DNA of 64,000 nucleotides, taken from positions 29,113,740-29,177,739 of the forward strand of contig OY282606.1 in assembly GCA_958298945.1 (NCBI GenBank), read 5' to 3'. Every line of letters begins with the position of its first letter. The stretch's first letter is position 1. A program made the position numbers and the translations under genes. Origin of the DNA: Atherix ibis. Taxonomy: Eukaryota; Arthropoda; Insecta; Diptera; Athericidae. The notes under the pieces were generated by a model. The model ran no database searches and was not told the DNA's origin. It saw nothing but the letters and a program-made list of their open reading frames with translations. This document shows positions 12,001-23,599 of this stretch, piece by piece.

Positions 12001-15000
12001 AACAAAATTTAGCAAACCAATTTTGACACTGCCTTTCTTTCAAGACGTCATTCCCATATACGGCACATAACTTCTTATATACCTGCGATGCGTTTTTACC
12101 TTTTCGGAAATAATACAATAAAATATGTCTAAAATGCACGTCTTGTCCTTCCATTTTTAAATTTGGATGAAAACAAAACTAAATAGCTAAACGATACAAT
12201 TGTTTACTTAATTAAAGGCGGAAGTCCAAACAACAAGAAAACAATATAGGTTAGATGATTTAAACACGTTGACATAACAAAAGAATGAGCTAATACCATC
12301 TATTGACAAAATCCTCAATCATAATGGAACCTTACCTTGGGTGACATAAATGTTTAACAGCTACCAAATAATTGGGAAGTACTTTCAAAAGCACAAATAG
12401 AAAAGATTATATTTAAAAAAAGGGGAATTTTACAAAAATATACTATCATAAAATTTAACGCAAAGCTAATAAATAATTTTTCACCATGGAATTTTATAGA
12501 ATTTTTTATTTAAATGGCAGATTTTTTGTTTTAGAAATAAGTTGTGTGTATGATATTGGCAAAAAAACTTACTTGTACATATCGCCTAGCATCACATCAA
12601 GTTGCTGTAATTCTGCAAAAAGTTGACATTTGTCTGTCCAAACATGAAGTTCCTGTACTAATTCTGGCACAATTAAAAATGTTCTCCACCCGCGAATTTT
12701 TTTGCTCTTAAGAATATCACCAAATATATGATCGCCAACGTATAACACATCTTTGCCTTTTGCATTAATAAGTGATGTAAATACTTCACATGATCCTCCA
12801 GAGTAAACCTTTTTACAATTTGACAAATAAAAAAAAAATCACCATTATTTTACATCTACTTTATAGAGTCTACTCTATTTAATTACCTGTCCTTGTTGTA
12901 ATGGTCCAACGTGTGTACCAATTCGAAGTGCACCAGTTGTAGTGTCGACTTGTCTCAATATCGTACCTTCACCAAAAAATAATGGCTTTCTTGCATCCAC
13001 AACAATAATATCGAAATACATTTTCCAATCGAGATGTGCCGAATCTGGTTTATCGCCATGTGGAAAATCGAAGAGATATGTCATTATTTTATTTGTAAAA
13101 TTATAATCACTATTGGTCAATATGAAAATTTTGGCCCCGGATTCACGAATTCTAGATAGGACCATTGGAAGACGAGGATCTTTTTTAACATATTCTTCAA
13201 GATTCTATTTAATTAAAAAACAACAACAAACAAACGATACTTTAAAAATAATAACAAAATAATTAAGCATAGAGTAGAATAAATAAAAAAAATAAATAAA
13301 TATAATTTTGTACGTACCTCGATCGTTTTTGCCTTTAGATCACCTTGAATATGAACCCAATCGACAGCCCTGCGAACATCCTGAAATATCGATTTGAATG
13401 ACATCGACAGCTCACCACATTTTACACCAGTCTTATCCCTTTGTGTAAAAAGAAATATTTTGTCAAAAAAATTTTAACAATTTCATTTTAAACAATAATA
13501 TTAAAAGTAAGTTTTGTTTTTTTGTTGTGGTAAGGGGTTTGGGTTTATAGATAGAATCGGAAATCATTTAAAAGATTGATAGGCATTTTTTTAGTTTTAG
13601 AATTTGAACCCACAAGTGACTATCAATTTCTTAATATTTATGATACTTAAATAAAAACAGATTTTTTCATGGCAGCTAATATTAATCAGGATTCTAAAGT
13701 ATTACAGAAATTTTCTATTAATTGTTTGTTTAATTAACGCGAGGGGATACGTTAACATCACATTTGCTCTGCCATTTTTATTCTGAGTTGAAAACTCGTT
13801 TAATAATTCAAATAAGTACCAAGTACTTGTCTAGTAAACAATTAGACTAATTAAAAATATTCTTGTATAAGAATATAAAAGAAGATTTTGTGTTCATCCT
13901 TTTTTTTAATATATTAATTAAGAAAATAAGGACACTTAATTTAGCTTTTAAACGAACAAGGGTTACTTTCTGCTGCTTGCTTTTTATGAGTATCAAATCT
14001 GATATTGCTAAAAGGACTTGTTCACTTGGATAAATAGTAGTTAATTAATAGGATAATGCAATATTTGTATTCCAAAAACTAAATACGAATAATTTTTATA
14101 TAATTTGAAAAAGGACGTTATACATTGAGAGAATACGTTTCAATTGTAACTGTACAAAAAATTAAGGATTATCCAATTTTGTACATTGAAAAGTGAAGTT
14201 AAATAAAACAGACTTTAAAATTTAGATTTAAAAAAACTTATATTTTATATTTTTTGGTCCTTGCCATTATATAGGGTTTTCCAATAAGAGTGATATGATT
14301 TCTAAGTGACGTTTCGGCCATTTGTAATATGTCATGATTTGTCATTTTTTTTCCATTGTATTCAGTAATGTTTACAATTTCATCATGGAGTGATATACGC
14401 AAGAACAACGTTTACAAATTATTCAATTTTATTATCAAAATAATCGTTCTCCAATTGCAACTTTTCGTGCGCTTTTACCATCTGAGTGGTGCGGTTAATA
14501 AATAAAACTGTCGATTCTGGTGCGAAGAAAATCCACAAATTATTCATGAACACCAATTACATTCACCTAAATTGACAGTTTGGTGTGGTTTTTGTTCTGG
14601 TGGAATCATCGGTCCGTACTTCTTTCGAAATGAAGCTGGTAACACCGTTACTGTCAATGGAGAGCGGTATAGATCGATGATAACCAACTTTTTATGGCCG
14701 TAATTGGAAGAAGTTGATCTTGACAACATCTGGTTCCAACAAGACGGGGCTACGTGTCACACAGCACGTGCAACAACCAAATTATTGCGAGAAAAGTTTG
14801 GAGATTCGATTATTTCAAGAAATTGTGACATTGAATGACCTCCAAGAAGTTGTGATTTAACACAATTAGACTATTTCTTGTGGGGTTATTTGAAGTCATT
14901 GGTCTTTAGCAATAAACCAGACTCTCTTCAAGCTTCAGAAGTCAATATTGAACGTGCTATTCATGACATACGACTTAATTTAGTGGAAAAAGTGCTCGAA

Positions 15001-18000
15001 AATTGGGTTCATCGAATTCGTTCCTGCAAAAGAAGTCGTGAAGGCCATTTGAATGACGTTTTATTCAGAACTTAATTGTATCGATTGTACTTCACATTAA
15101 ATAAAAAACATTTGAATTTCCTTAACAATTAGTGTTTTAAAAAAAAAAAAAAAAATCATATCACTCTTATTCGAAAACGCTTTACATAAAATATTAAATG
15201 ATTCAAATAGTCACCAAGAGACTCGATTCTTTTAAAGTAATTTTTAATGACTGTTTTGAACTTTTTGGGCGCTAATTCGACCCTTTACTTGACGGATGTT
15301 GGTTTTTGTATGCTCTAAAGTTTGAAGACTTTTGCATAGCTTAATAAGAAAAAGTCTAACGGCATCAAATCGTACAATCATTGAGGACAAGTGTCATCAC
15401 CAAAGTTCAATATAACACGTCCTGGGAACATTTCACGTAATAAAGCAAACAATTGTCATGTTCTGGAGCTTGTGGCGCTGTTTTGGGCAGAACCACACAT
15501 AAAAGAGATTTAAATCTTTAAGTTCAGGCGAACAAATTTTTAAGCTCATGCGCAAAATTATCGTATATGAGGCTCTAAAAGAAGCCACTATTTCTCAGAT
15601 ATAGTGTCTTCTCAACAGTCATTTGTGGGTTTTTTAAAGCCTCATATATGGTGATTTTGCTTATTGACGTACCCACCGAGCGAAAAATGAGCCTCATCCC
15701 TGAAGCAAATAATCGCCTTTTAAAGCTCATAACCTTGCTATAGCAATAAGTTTGTAAGAAACGCGCCTAGTTTTTTTGGAAGCTTTTACAATTTTAATAC
15801 GTCGTTTGATGGCAAGCCTTCAGATAAACAAATGCTACCTTGATTTTCGTATATATTTGACAGCTGCCAAATGACAAGGCTATACTTTCTGTACCCCAAA
15901 TTGGATAATTCGTATTCAAAGAAGTGATTAAACGATTATAAAAAAATTATTTTCATTATTAAATAAATAGAAAAAAATTATATATTCAATTTATAGATTT
16001 CCCAATTTAGATATCAGTTTAGAAATTGATAAGCTACTGAATTGTTCTGCTTGAAAATTTTATTTCAGAAAAAATGTTGCTAAGAAATGTGCGCAAACAA
16101 AATACAAGAACTGGAAAAATACCAAAAAGTAAACCTTTAATTTTAATCTTACCTGGTATATTGTTGACAATTTGTGAAGAAATCGACAAGACAAGCTAAA
16201 AGATATGTCTCTGGTAGATTGAATAATGTATTAAGGACATAAACTCTCGATTCATCCAGTTGTAAAAACTTATTTGGATAAAGCTCATAGACTTGGGAAC
16301 TGAATAAAAAATTGATTTAATTTACATTTGAAGTGGTTTTTAATTCAAAATAATAACATACTGTTTGAGAAATTCGAATCCGTGTACACAAACTAAGATG
16401 TTGCCGTATGCATCGACCTTTAACAAATTACCATAGAGAGTGTCGAACCATAAACCACGAACAGGAAATGACGGATCATATTCAAATTGGAGAATTTCCT
16501 TTGGATAACCCATCGTGACTAAGTGCTCTTTAACCAAATTAAATCCAAGCTGTTCATATTGGGGAGACTTATACTCTGAAAAGATATGTTATCCAATTTT
16601 TTTTTTGAGTATTCTTTTAAGTAAATTTCTTTTTAAAATTTTCTTTTGAATAAAAAGAAATATTAGATTATATTTAAATGACTTAATATGATCACTTTTA
16701 AAGATATTTTTTGACTTTTATAAATCCTTTGATGAATGTATACAGGGTGGCTAATTTAAAATGCATATAAATTTTTTCTTTTTGAAATTTTTTGGTTTTT
16801 TTTCTTTTGCAGATTACCGTATAAGGAATTTTATCAAATTTTATAATTGGTTCATATTTAGTGCAAGAATGTGTCCAAATTTTTGAATTATATTTTTCTA
16901 GCGGACAATCTATTATTACAACACAAAGAAAATATCGTCAGCATTTTAATACTGCCACAGCTCCTAGTGCGAAAATGATAAGAAACTTAATAACCTGTTG
17001 TGAGGAGCGTGTGGTGCAGTACTTGATGAGCCATGAACAAATTTTAATCGATCTGTTCGCAATAAACAAGCTGTGGAGGTGTCAACAATGACACATCTGT
17101 GTCTACTCGTCAATTGAGCACCTCCAGAACATCGCTACGACGCATTTTGATCTGATATGTTGCCATACAAAATTCAATTGACTCAAGAAGAGATGCAACA
17201 CAACGCCTACAATATGCCACAAAAGATTCATTCAGCTTGCGACAGATAATGCCAACTGTTTATTTGTAAGGTTCCTTAGACAAGTGCCGGGGTGCTCCAC
17301 GGGCTAGTCTAATGCCTCGACTAGCTTTTTTCCTGCTATTGTCACACTGATACATATAGTGAGGAAATAGAGTAAGGTTGCGTCTAAAAGGGCGGAAAAT
17401 GGTGTTAATTTTTTCAATAGCATTGTTAATCTGAAGATTCTATTTTCATCCACGGGCAATTGAGATGCCCAGGATTTTCATGGAATCTCTTGGGTGGGGA
17501 GTGAAGTGGCCAAGTCTGAGAAATCAGACATACTAAAATTTCTTTTTCCTGCAAACATGAAGACAAGATGGCTGCACCGTTTATTCAGCTACAAGTGTTA
17601 ATGTTGCGGTTGGCATTATTAATTTGTTGTTGAAGGTCAGTGCCAGATACTAGTAGAAAAATATTGTCAGCATATACGGGGTCTGTTCAAAAAGTATCGC
17701 GAATTTTGAATTTCCGCGGGTTACGTATATTCGATTTTCGATTTTTTGTGGCATTATGTTGGTACTCATGTCTCTCAGTTATGCCGATAAGTTCGGCCAT
17801 TTTGAATGTTCAGTTAATTTTTGACAGCTGCTTTGCTTGCACGTGTTTTGGCTCGTCTTCGATTTTTGCCCATTCCAAAAAATGAATCAAAGAATCTGTA
17901 TAAAATTTTGCATGAAAAACAAAATTAATTGTGCGGACACTTTCCGAATGTTGACTGTGGCATATGGTGAAGCTACCTTGGACCGAAGCACCGTTTATCG

Positions 18001-18990
18001 GTGGTACAAAATGTTCTCAGAGGGCCGACAAGATGTGAATAATGAAACTGACATTCGGTCGAATGTGAAGGTTTTGCTTACAGTCTTCTTCGATTGCAGG
18101 GGCGTGGTACTTTAAAGGGGACAAAATAAATATGCATGAATAAATAAATAATTTTTGAAAAAACTAAAAATTCGCGATACTTTTTGAATAGACCTCATAT
18201 GTAAGATAATGCCAACTTTTTGAATAATCGCATTATGTGCGATGAGGCACATTTTCATTGAAAAGGATATGTCAATAAAAAGAAATGCCGAATTAAGGGT
18301 ACGGAGAATTCGAGAGTGTTGCATCAGCGTTAATTACACCCTCTAGTGTGGAATTATGGTAGATAGAGTTATCAGTCCATATGTTTTCGAAGATGAGAGT
18401 GACATCAACAAACCAAACAACGTTAGAAATTTTTTTTACGTCCCACAGTTCTAAATAACCCTGGCATATGGTTCCAGCAAAATGGAGCTACAGCTCATAC
18501 CGCGAGAGCGACAGTGGCGTTTCTTCGTGAACTTTTCAATAAACGAATAATTTCAAAAAATGCAAATTTCACTTGGCCACCTCATTTCTCAGATTTGATT
18601 GCTCTTGATTTTTTTTTGTAGGGTTTCTTGAACAATCGAACAGAAATTGCAAATTTGACTCCAGAACCGTTGCGTACCGCAATGCAAAATACTTAGAAAG
18701 AGCCATTAACTGCCAACAGGAAAGTGGAAGTCATTTACAAGATATTATTTTTCACATTTAGATCAAAAAAAGAAAACTTAATAAATAAAATTTTCATTTA
18801 AAAACAAATAAAACAAGTAAAAACATTTCCAAATACAAAAGTTATGTACTCGTATGTGCGTTTGAAATCAGCCTGTCCAAGTTGGTCTACCCTATATAAG
18901 CATAAATGTTACTTACCCGCAAGTGTATAATCCATATCGAATCCATAGAATTTAATGTTCTCAAGATGTAATGACCGATTAACAAAAATT
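9052..18990 (-). CDS. NT5C2: Cytosolic purine 5'-nucleotidase (cN-II), 5' exon(s) not found
   Basis: Exons in gene order: 18990-18917, 16575-16362, 16299-16153, 13438-13318, 13204-12887, 12808-12573, 9725-9344, 9201-9052. All have GT-AG borders and matching phases, about 546 residues. cN-II dephosphorylates IMP/GMP in the cytosol and balances purine pools. HAD motif I (nucleophile) is [11 protein letters not shown] in the first exon here, motif II is FILTNSDY, the motif III lysine is in [10 protein letters not shown], and motif IV is YVGDHIFGD. Near the end of the core is [17 protein letters not shown], then an Asp/Glu-rich tail ([11 protein letters not shown]), typical of cN-II. The human protein is about 560 residues, so some 35-40 N-terminal residues before [13 protein letters not shown] are missing. 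The first exon here begins in mid-codon, so an upstream exon must exist. Introns carry mariner and DD41D insertions, but no exon is damaged. Confidence 0.97.
9865..10480 (-). repeat. Unclassified interspersed repeat, copy 1 (inverted relative to copy at 20075)
   Basis: Its reverse complement matches 20075-20605 in order. Shared blocks are AGGGGCACTC, GGATTTGGGGATAG-like, GGTGTCTCCATT, a hairpin GGGTGTGNGAGCACCC, GAAATATGTGCTCTCTG, and GGAAATTTTAATTT. It is more GC-rich than its surroundings. It has no recognisable coding sequence and I cannot assign a class. It lies in the last large NT5C2 intron. Confidence 0.75.
10640..11125 (-). mobile_element. Decayed DD41D-type transposase fragment
   Basis: On the - strand the reading resembles [23 protein letters not shown] followed by PQITV and LYPRKITV, degenerate forms of the SDEAHFSLxGYVNKQNCRIWG segment around the first catalytic Asp. 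Frames are broken and no ends were identified. It lies in an NT5C2 intron. Confidence 0.6.
11131..12154 (-). pseudogene. Cecropia-like mariner transposase, broken
   Basis: The protein starts at 12154 with [30 protein letters not shown] and a helix-turn-helix to [16 protein letters not shown] frameshift near 11755 leads to [17 protein letters not shown] (first Asp), then [18 protein letters not shown]. Another shift near 11460 leads to [13 protein letters not shown] (second Asp). The stretch holding the third Asp (SPDLAPSDYH) is deleted: the reading passes from KLLELAP to LDNHLFRSM. One end looks like TTGGGTTGACAGCTAAGTGA after TA at 11129-11130. No matching end was found on the right. The element lies in an NT5C2 intron. 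Confidence 0.9.
13439..14272. other. NT5C2 intron sequence
   Basis: AT-rich intron between NT5C2 exons 3 and 4 of this window. I recognise nothing else in it up to the transposon at 14273. Confidence 0.6.
14273..15184 (+). mobile_element. DD41D-type element, internally deleted, with inverted ends
   Basis: Both ends carry AATAAGAGTGATATGATTT in inverted orientation, next to TA. The coding trace starts at ATG 14385 (TGA for Trp as codon 3), reads [20 protein letters not shown], and then jumps from LLPSEWCG to a VNKQNCRFW-like segment. This removes most of the DNA-binding domain and the first Asp. It continues with [33 protein letters not shown] (second Asp) and [10 protein letters not shown] (third Asp). 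There are 41 residues between these two Asp, the DD41D spacing. Stops occur at ~14701 and ~14836. It ends with [10 protein letters not shown] and TAA at 15073-15075. Confidence 0.92.
15240..15785 (-). mobile_element. Decayed DD41D-type element
   Basis: On the - strand, [19 protein letters not shown] marks the first-Asp region. After many stops come [17 protein letters not shown] and [15 protein letters not shown], then [10 protein letters not shown] around the third Asp. It has the same layout as the copies at 10640, 21775 and 37880. It lies in an NT5C2 intron. Confidence 0.75.
17258..17676 (-). mobile_element. Probable non-LTR retrotransposon fragment with 14-bp target duplication
   Basis: AGATAATGCCAACT occurs at 17244-17257 and again at 18204-18217, bracketing this fragment plus the mariner inserted in it. 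On the - strand the reading [19 protein letters not shown] and FPHYMYQ, then [18 protein letters not shown], loosely resembles the region after the reverse transcriptase active site. The duplication is firm. The retrotransposon identity is tentative. Confidence 0.6.
17677..18197 (+). mobile_element. Mariner family A, 521-bp non-autonomous derivative
   Basis: Complete inverted ends (GGTCTGTTCAAAAAGTATCG at the left, reversed at the right as GGTCTATTCAAAAAGTATCG) are flanked by TA 17675-17676 and TA 18198-18199. Inside are the N-terminal [18 protein letters not shown] to [15 protein letters not shown] and then [18 protein letters not shown], so most of the transposase is deleted. It may be mobilised in trans if a full-length family A copy exists elsewhere. 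Confidence 0.93.
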
Positions 18991-20074
18991 CTGTAAAGAG
19001 AAGAAAATTCACACGTAAATAATGGAAAACTGTGTAAAAATAAAAGTATTTTCTTTCAGATCATTTCGTAATTTATAGTGTGAATAATATAATAATTTTT
19101 TTGTGTATCAGAATGATGCCTTATTTTGTATAAATTAAGAATTTATTTATTTACTTTAATAAATTTGTATAAAGGAATTTTTTTTTATATGATATTGTGT
19201 TATTATAGCCTTATCGATGGCATTGATGATTTGGTCGTTGTCAAAGTGGTGGCGCACAAATCAGCAAGGAGATTCCATGATTTGGTGCCTTTCGTCGAAT
19301 GGCTGACGAAACAAGTCGTGTAAACAAAAAGATGTCATAGACGGCATGTTACGATCGATCGTACCTTAGAAACTGCACGTATGAGAGGCATAACGAGACA
19401 GTCATTTGGAGAATTCTGTGTTAAGGCGTTGAAGAGACGAGGAGGATTAAGTGTTGAGTTGCTGAGCGAAGAAGTCGTGCTTTTTTTTTATCAACTAAAA
19501 GTTCACGAGTGATGCTCTCGATGACCGATTAATCGGTTTGTCTAGTTAGATTTTGTGGTTAATCGGTTTTACGGTACGGTTTTTTATTGTTAATAATCCT
19601 GTAATTTTTTTTAAAATTCTAATATTCAAAAAGGATTTGTAAAAATAAGTTAATGTTAATAGAAAATAAAAAAATTGAATAGAAATTTGTTTTTGAAACT
19701 GTAAAATAAATTAAACCTAAAAAAACAACATAAAACAAAGCAAAATCCGAGAAAAATTAACAAAACAAAATTTCCAAATTGAAAAAAAAAATTGTAATTA
19801 AAAAATTTGGAAAAAAATTTTCAACGAAATAAATAAAGTAAAATAATAAACGTACTACGTATTCACATAATAATGATAAAAAAAACATATTCTAGAAAAA
19901 GATAAATGCTGATCTTCCCAGATAAAATTGAATGAATTGACTTTTATTTCGTTCGTCCATCTCAACATCCACCATCATTGCTTATATAAAAGAAGAAAGA
20001 AAAAAGGAAAAAAAGGAGCTGGATTTCTTGCTATCCTGCAACAACAGCAGAATCATCTCTCAAAACAACCTGAG
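18991..20074. other. Upstream of the first recognised NT5C2 exon
   Basis: AT-rich, with a more GC-balanced patch at about 19200-19480 that I could not assign. Presumably part of an NT5C2 intron. Confidence 0.5.
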
Positions 20075-20605
20075 CGCATGAAGGGGCACTCTAAATTTAT
20101 TTATAGGCCGGATTTGGGGATAGACCAGGGAGAGACAGACCAGCCAGGTCTCTCCCACCAACGTTGACGGTCGACTTACTTCACCTTTTTTTTCTCTTTA
20201 ATTTTTGATCCTTATTTTTTATTATTTCTTTGAAAATTTGTTTATTTTCTACTTCCAAATTTTTATACCTTTCCTTTTTATCTGGAGGTTTATATTATTT
20301 TTTGTTTTATTTATAATTATTTTTTTTTGTAATTTTTATCATTTTTTCTTCTTTTCCCCCTCCCATGGATAACTTAACAACTTCGGGTGTCTCCATTATC
20401 CCTATATATTCCGGTATGATTTGTTACTGTTTATGATGGGTGTGCGAGCACCCATAAAACCATACCTAGCTGAAATATGTGCTCTCTGAGTATGGTCGTC
20501 CTGTAGAATTTCACGTTTAGGAAATTTTAATTTCTATCCAAAATTTTAATACCTTTCCATTTTGAACAAGACCCAAAGAAATTCTTTTCCAACTATTTTT
20601 CCATA
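20075..20605 (+). repeat. Unclassified interspersed repeat, copy 2
   Basis: Inverted counterpart of 9865-10480 (blocks listed there). It includes the conserved hairpin GGGTGTGCGAGCACCC near 20439. The T-rich middle differs in length between copies. No coding sequence was recognised. Confidence 0.75.
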
Positions 20606-20959
20606 CCATAACAATTGTTGGATAATTTTAGCGGTTTATTTTTAACATTTTTACATATGCTCGTAAATATAAGGTACCTAAATTATTTATTTATTATTAT
20701 AGCAAAGACGATTCTTCAACTTTAGTTATAACAATAGAGCTTACTATTGATTAGGGATTTTTTTTAATTAAAAGTACAAAATTTTATTTTTTAACAAAAT
20801 TATATAAGGGGTAGATAGTCTTAAAAACAGAAACATCTTATTGAAAAAATAAAATTTTCATTTATATGAAATGTGGTAGAGAAACAAGGAGACTAATTTT
20901 TTTTTTGGTAAGAATTTACTATTATTTTAAAAAATCAATGTTATCCATTTCAAAATAGT

Positions 20960-21740
20960 TCCCATGCTAAGGGGTTATTTATATTCTTCGTAGCAGCGCT
21001 GGTACGTTTTAACTGAAATCGCCGGCAGCTACTCGGTTACACTCCGTTGGATGTTATCGACAGTACCAGCAGTGTTGCCAGATTGCTCCGAGTGATACCA
21101 TATATTATTCTGAGTGCCAAGATGATGTCCTTGCAAGTGTTTTTTTTGATCTTGGGGAAACCAACATATCACATGGACTAAGATCAAGCGATAGAGGGGC
21201 TAGGGGGGAACCATAGGAATGCCTTCTTTTGCATCAAAAATTCGTTTATGGAGATGATCGTGTGACAGACGGTGTTGTTGAATAACCCTTTTTCTGAGTC
21301 TTTTAAGGATTCCTGTATAAAGAAAATTTTTTAAAAGTTTATCTTTAAGGTTCGTCTTTCTTCTTTTTTGTCAACTTTCAATGTTGAGAGTCTCCTCAGA
21401 GAGGAGATTCGTATTCGGCGCTCCCAGAATACCTTATATAAACGAAGAACCTATACCATTGGTAAGTAATGTATTTCTTAGGCTTGATAGAACTTTTCAT
21501 AAGTCACCAAACTTAACGCAAAATTTTAAGGGCATACTCAAAATTTTGCTATTCCATTTTTCGTAATGTGCTAAAAGTAATCAATTTCACTTATCTAGCT
21601 TTATAGAGTCACGTTATTACCGAACAAGATTGAAACGTGTACTGGACGTCTAGAAGAGATTAACGTACAAGATATTTTGAGTAGAAGTCTGCAGTATTGC
21701 CAGATCGCTCTCAGTACTGCCAGTCTCATTTTTTCCATTT
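20960..21740 (-). mobile_element. Mariner family D, decayed and internally deleted
   Basis: On the - strand: GIPMVPP, then LDLSPCDMLVFPKIKK (third Asp region), then TVDNIQRSVTE and a degenerate tail. A ~55-bp stretch between the last two blocks looks inserted. The 5' part shares GCGATCTGGCA and ATATCTTGTA blocks with the copy at 33930. Broken by stops. Confidence 0.75.
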
Positions 21741-21774
21741 GTCCAAAAAGGACATAACTTTTTTTTTTTTAAAA

Positions 21775-22140
21775 CACTAAAGTTTAAGGATTGATTGAGT
21801 AAACATGATCTTTTGCATAGCCCCCATTGTGAGGATTATGGCGCCATCTTGTTGAAACCACATATGGTCCAGATAAAAATATTCAAGTTCAGACCAAAAA
21901 AGTCGGATATCCTATTACAAACAATTATGGTTCAGTGACACCTCCAAAAACCAGGTACTCGTATACAATGGCTTCGTCACAGTTACTTTTCTGTTTTCAG
22001 AGCCCCATATATATTGGTGATTTGGATTATTGACGTATCCTCCGATCGAGAAATGAGCCTCATCGCTGAAGAAAATTTTATTTGAAAAATCTGTTTCCAA
22101 AACCCGTTGTACCAGCACTCACGCCGATTGAGGCATTTTC
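21775..22140 (-). mobile_element. Decayed DD41D-type element fragment
   Basis: On the - strand: FFSDEAHFSIGGYVN, then YIWGSENRKVTVTKPLY. This is the first-Asp region, followed by the same downstream order as the copies at 15240 and 37880. Confidence 0.8.
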
Positions 22141-22239
22141 CGCAAAACACAATATGTAATAAATATGCGTGATAGCTGTTAAATAACAGGTCTGTACTTT
22201 TCAAATAACAGAATGAATAATCCGTAAATTTCAAATACC

Positions 22240-22689
22240 AGTTTTTTTTTAATTCTTAGATTTATATTTTCTGATATTATTGAATGCTATTTGTTCTTAA
22301 AGTCCAATGCTGTTTCAAATAATAATAACTTTGTTTTTAAAGCAAACATTAACAAAATGTTAAAGTGTATAAAAGTGGAAGGAAATTAAGAAAGTTTCAA
22401 AAGATAAAAGAGATGAATTTAATTAAAATCAATGAAGCTATTCGGCCAAAACAACAATATTGTTAAGGGCGCATGTTATGAAGCTAAATTTTCTATAATA
22501 CACAATAATTATAAAAGAATTTTAATTAACACATTAAAACTTATTAATATAACTTAGTCGTACTTTATACACACATAAGCGAGTTACAATCTATACAAAT
22601 AAGTCGAATAAAATGAGACTCTGCTAATACTGTAAATTAAATTAAAAATTCCATAAAATCTTTGACATGATAAATAAAAAAAAAAAAGT
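22240..22689. other. AT-rich spacer
   Basis: Nothing recognised. The missing 5' end of the element at 22690 is not here in readable form. Confidence 0.5.
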
Positions 22690-23561
22690 TTTTTAAGCTA
22701 AATTCGCCGTTGCTGAAAATGTCAGTGATCATCGATCAACATCAACTCGTCACCGTTCTCAGGAATTGAACATTTCTCGCACTTCTCTGTTGAGAATTTT
22801 GCACAAAGACCTCGGTATGAAAGCTTACAAAGTTCAATTAATCCAACAGCTAAAGCCGCATGACCATCCGATGCGTTTTCGGTTTCCCCAATGGGCTTAA
22901 GATCGATTGGCCGAAGATGAGCATTTTTACCGAAAAATCATCTTTTCGGATGAGGCCCATTTCCACCTCTGTGGGTATGTCAACAAACAAAATTTTTCGC
23001 ATCTGGGGCTTAGAAAATTCATATGTCACCATGGAAAAGCCGATGCATCCACAACGAGTCACGGTTTGGTGCGGATTTTGGAGTGGAGGCATCAATTGCC
23101 CGTTCTTCTTCGAAAACGATGAAGGAGCCGCCGTTACGGTCAATGGTGGGCGCTATCGTGGCATGCTCAACGAATTTTTGTTTCCAAAAGTTGAAGAGAA
23201 TGGCATGGACGACATTTGGTTTCAACAGGACGGGGCCACTTGCCACACAGCTAACGTAACAATCCAACTTTTGGGCACTGCTTTCGAAAACGGAATAATC
23301 AGCCGAAATTCTGATGTCAATTGGCCGCCTCGGCGCTGTGATTTGAGCCCGTTGGATTATTTTCTGTGGGGAGCCGTTAAGGATAAATGTTACGCAAGCT
23401 ATCCAGAGACAATTGACGCCTTGAAACACGAAATCAAAATTGCCATTGAAGAGATACAGACCCAGAAAATCGAAAATGTACTGAAAAATTGGGTCGAGCG
23501 AATGGGGTACTGTAAGGCCAGCCGTGGCAGTAATTTAAATGATGTTGTGTTTCATTCTTAA
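22690..23561 (+). pseudogene. DD41D transposase, young pseudogene, N-terminus missing
   Basis: Reading starts inside the DNA-binding domain (FAVAENVSDHRSTSTRHRSQ, ELNISRTSLLRILHKDLGMK). There is an in-frame stop near 22898, then FYRKIIFSDEAHFHLCGYV with the first Asp. A one-base frameshift lies in a T run near 22998. From there to TAA 23559-23561 the frame is open: [37 protein letters not shown] (second Asp), LSPLDYFLWG (third Asp, 41 residues later), and GSNLNDVVFHS at the end. The first ~60 residues are absent. It is the best preserved DD41D copy in the window. Confidence 0.92.
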
Positions 23562-23599
23562 ATTTCAAGGTTCAATCTTTTTAATAAAACCGGAAATTT

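Larger units (their letters stand above)
16743..18894 (+). mobile_element. DD41D-type element, host of a nested insertion
   Basis: Left end CAGGGTGGCTAATTT follows TA 16741-16742. The right end, reversed, is TAGGGTAGACCAACTTGG next to TA 18895-18896. The left part encodes [21 protein letters not shown] and further helix-turn-helix sequence. The reading is interrupted at 17257 and resumes at 18204 through [14 protein letters not shown] (first Asp). Later comes [16 protein letters not shown] (second Asp changed to Asn) and LIALDFFL (third Asp), with 41 residues between those two positions. Many stops are present. It lies in an NT5C2 intron. Confidence 0.88.

Noticed and set aside
23019..23429. 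136-codon - strand frame
   Set aside because: Antisense shadow of the DD41D transposase.
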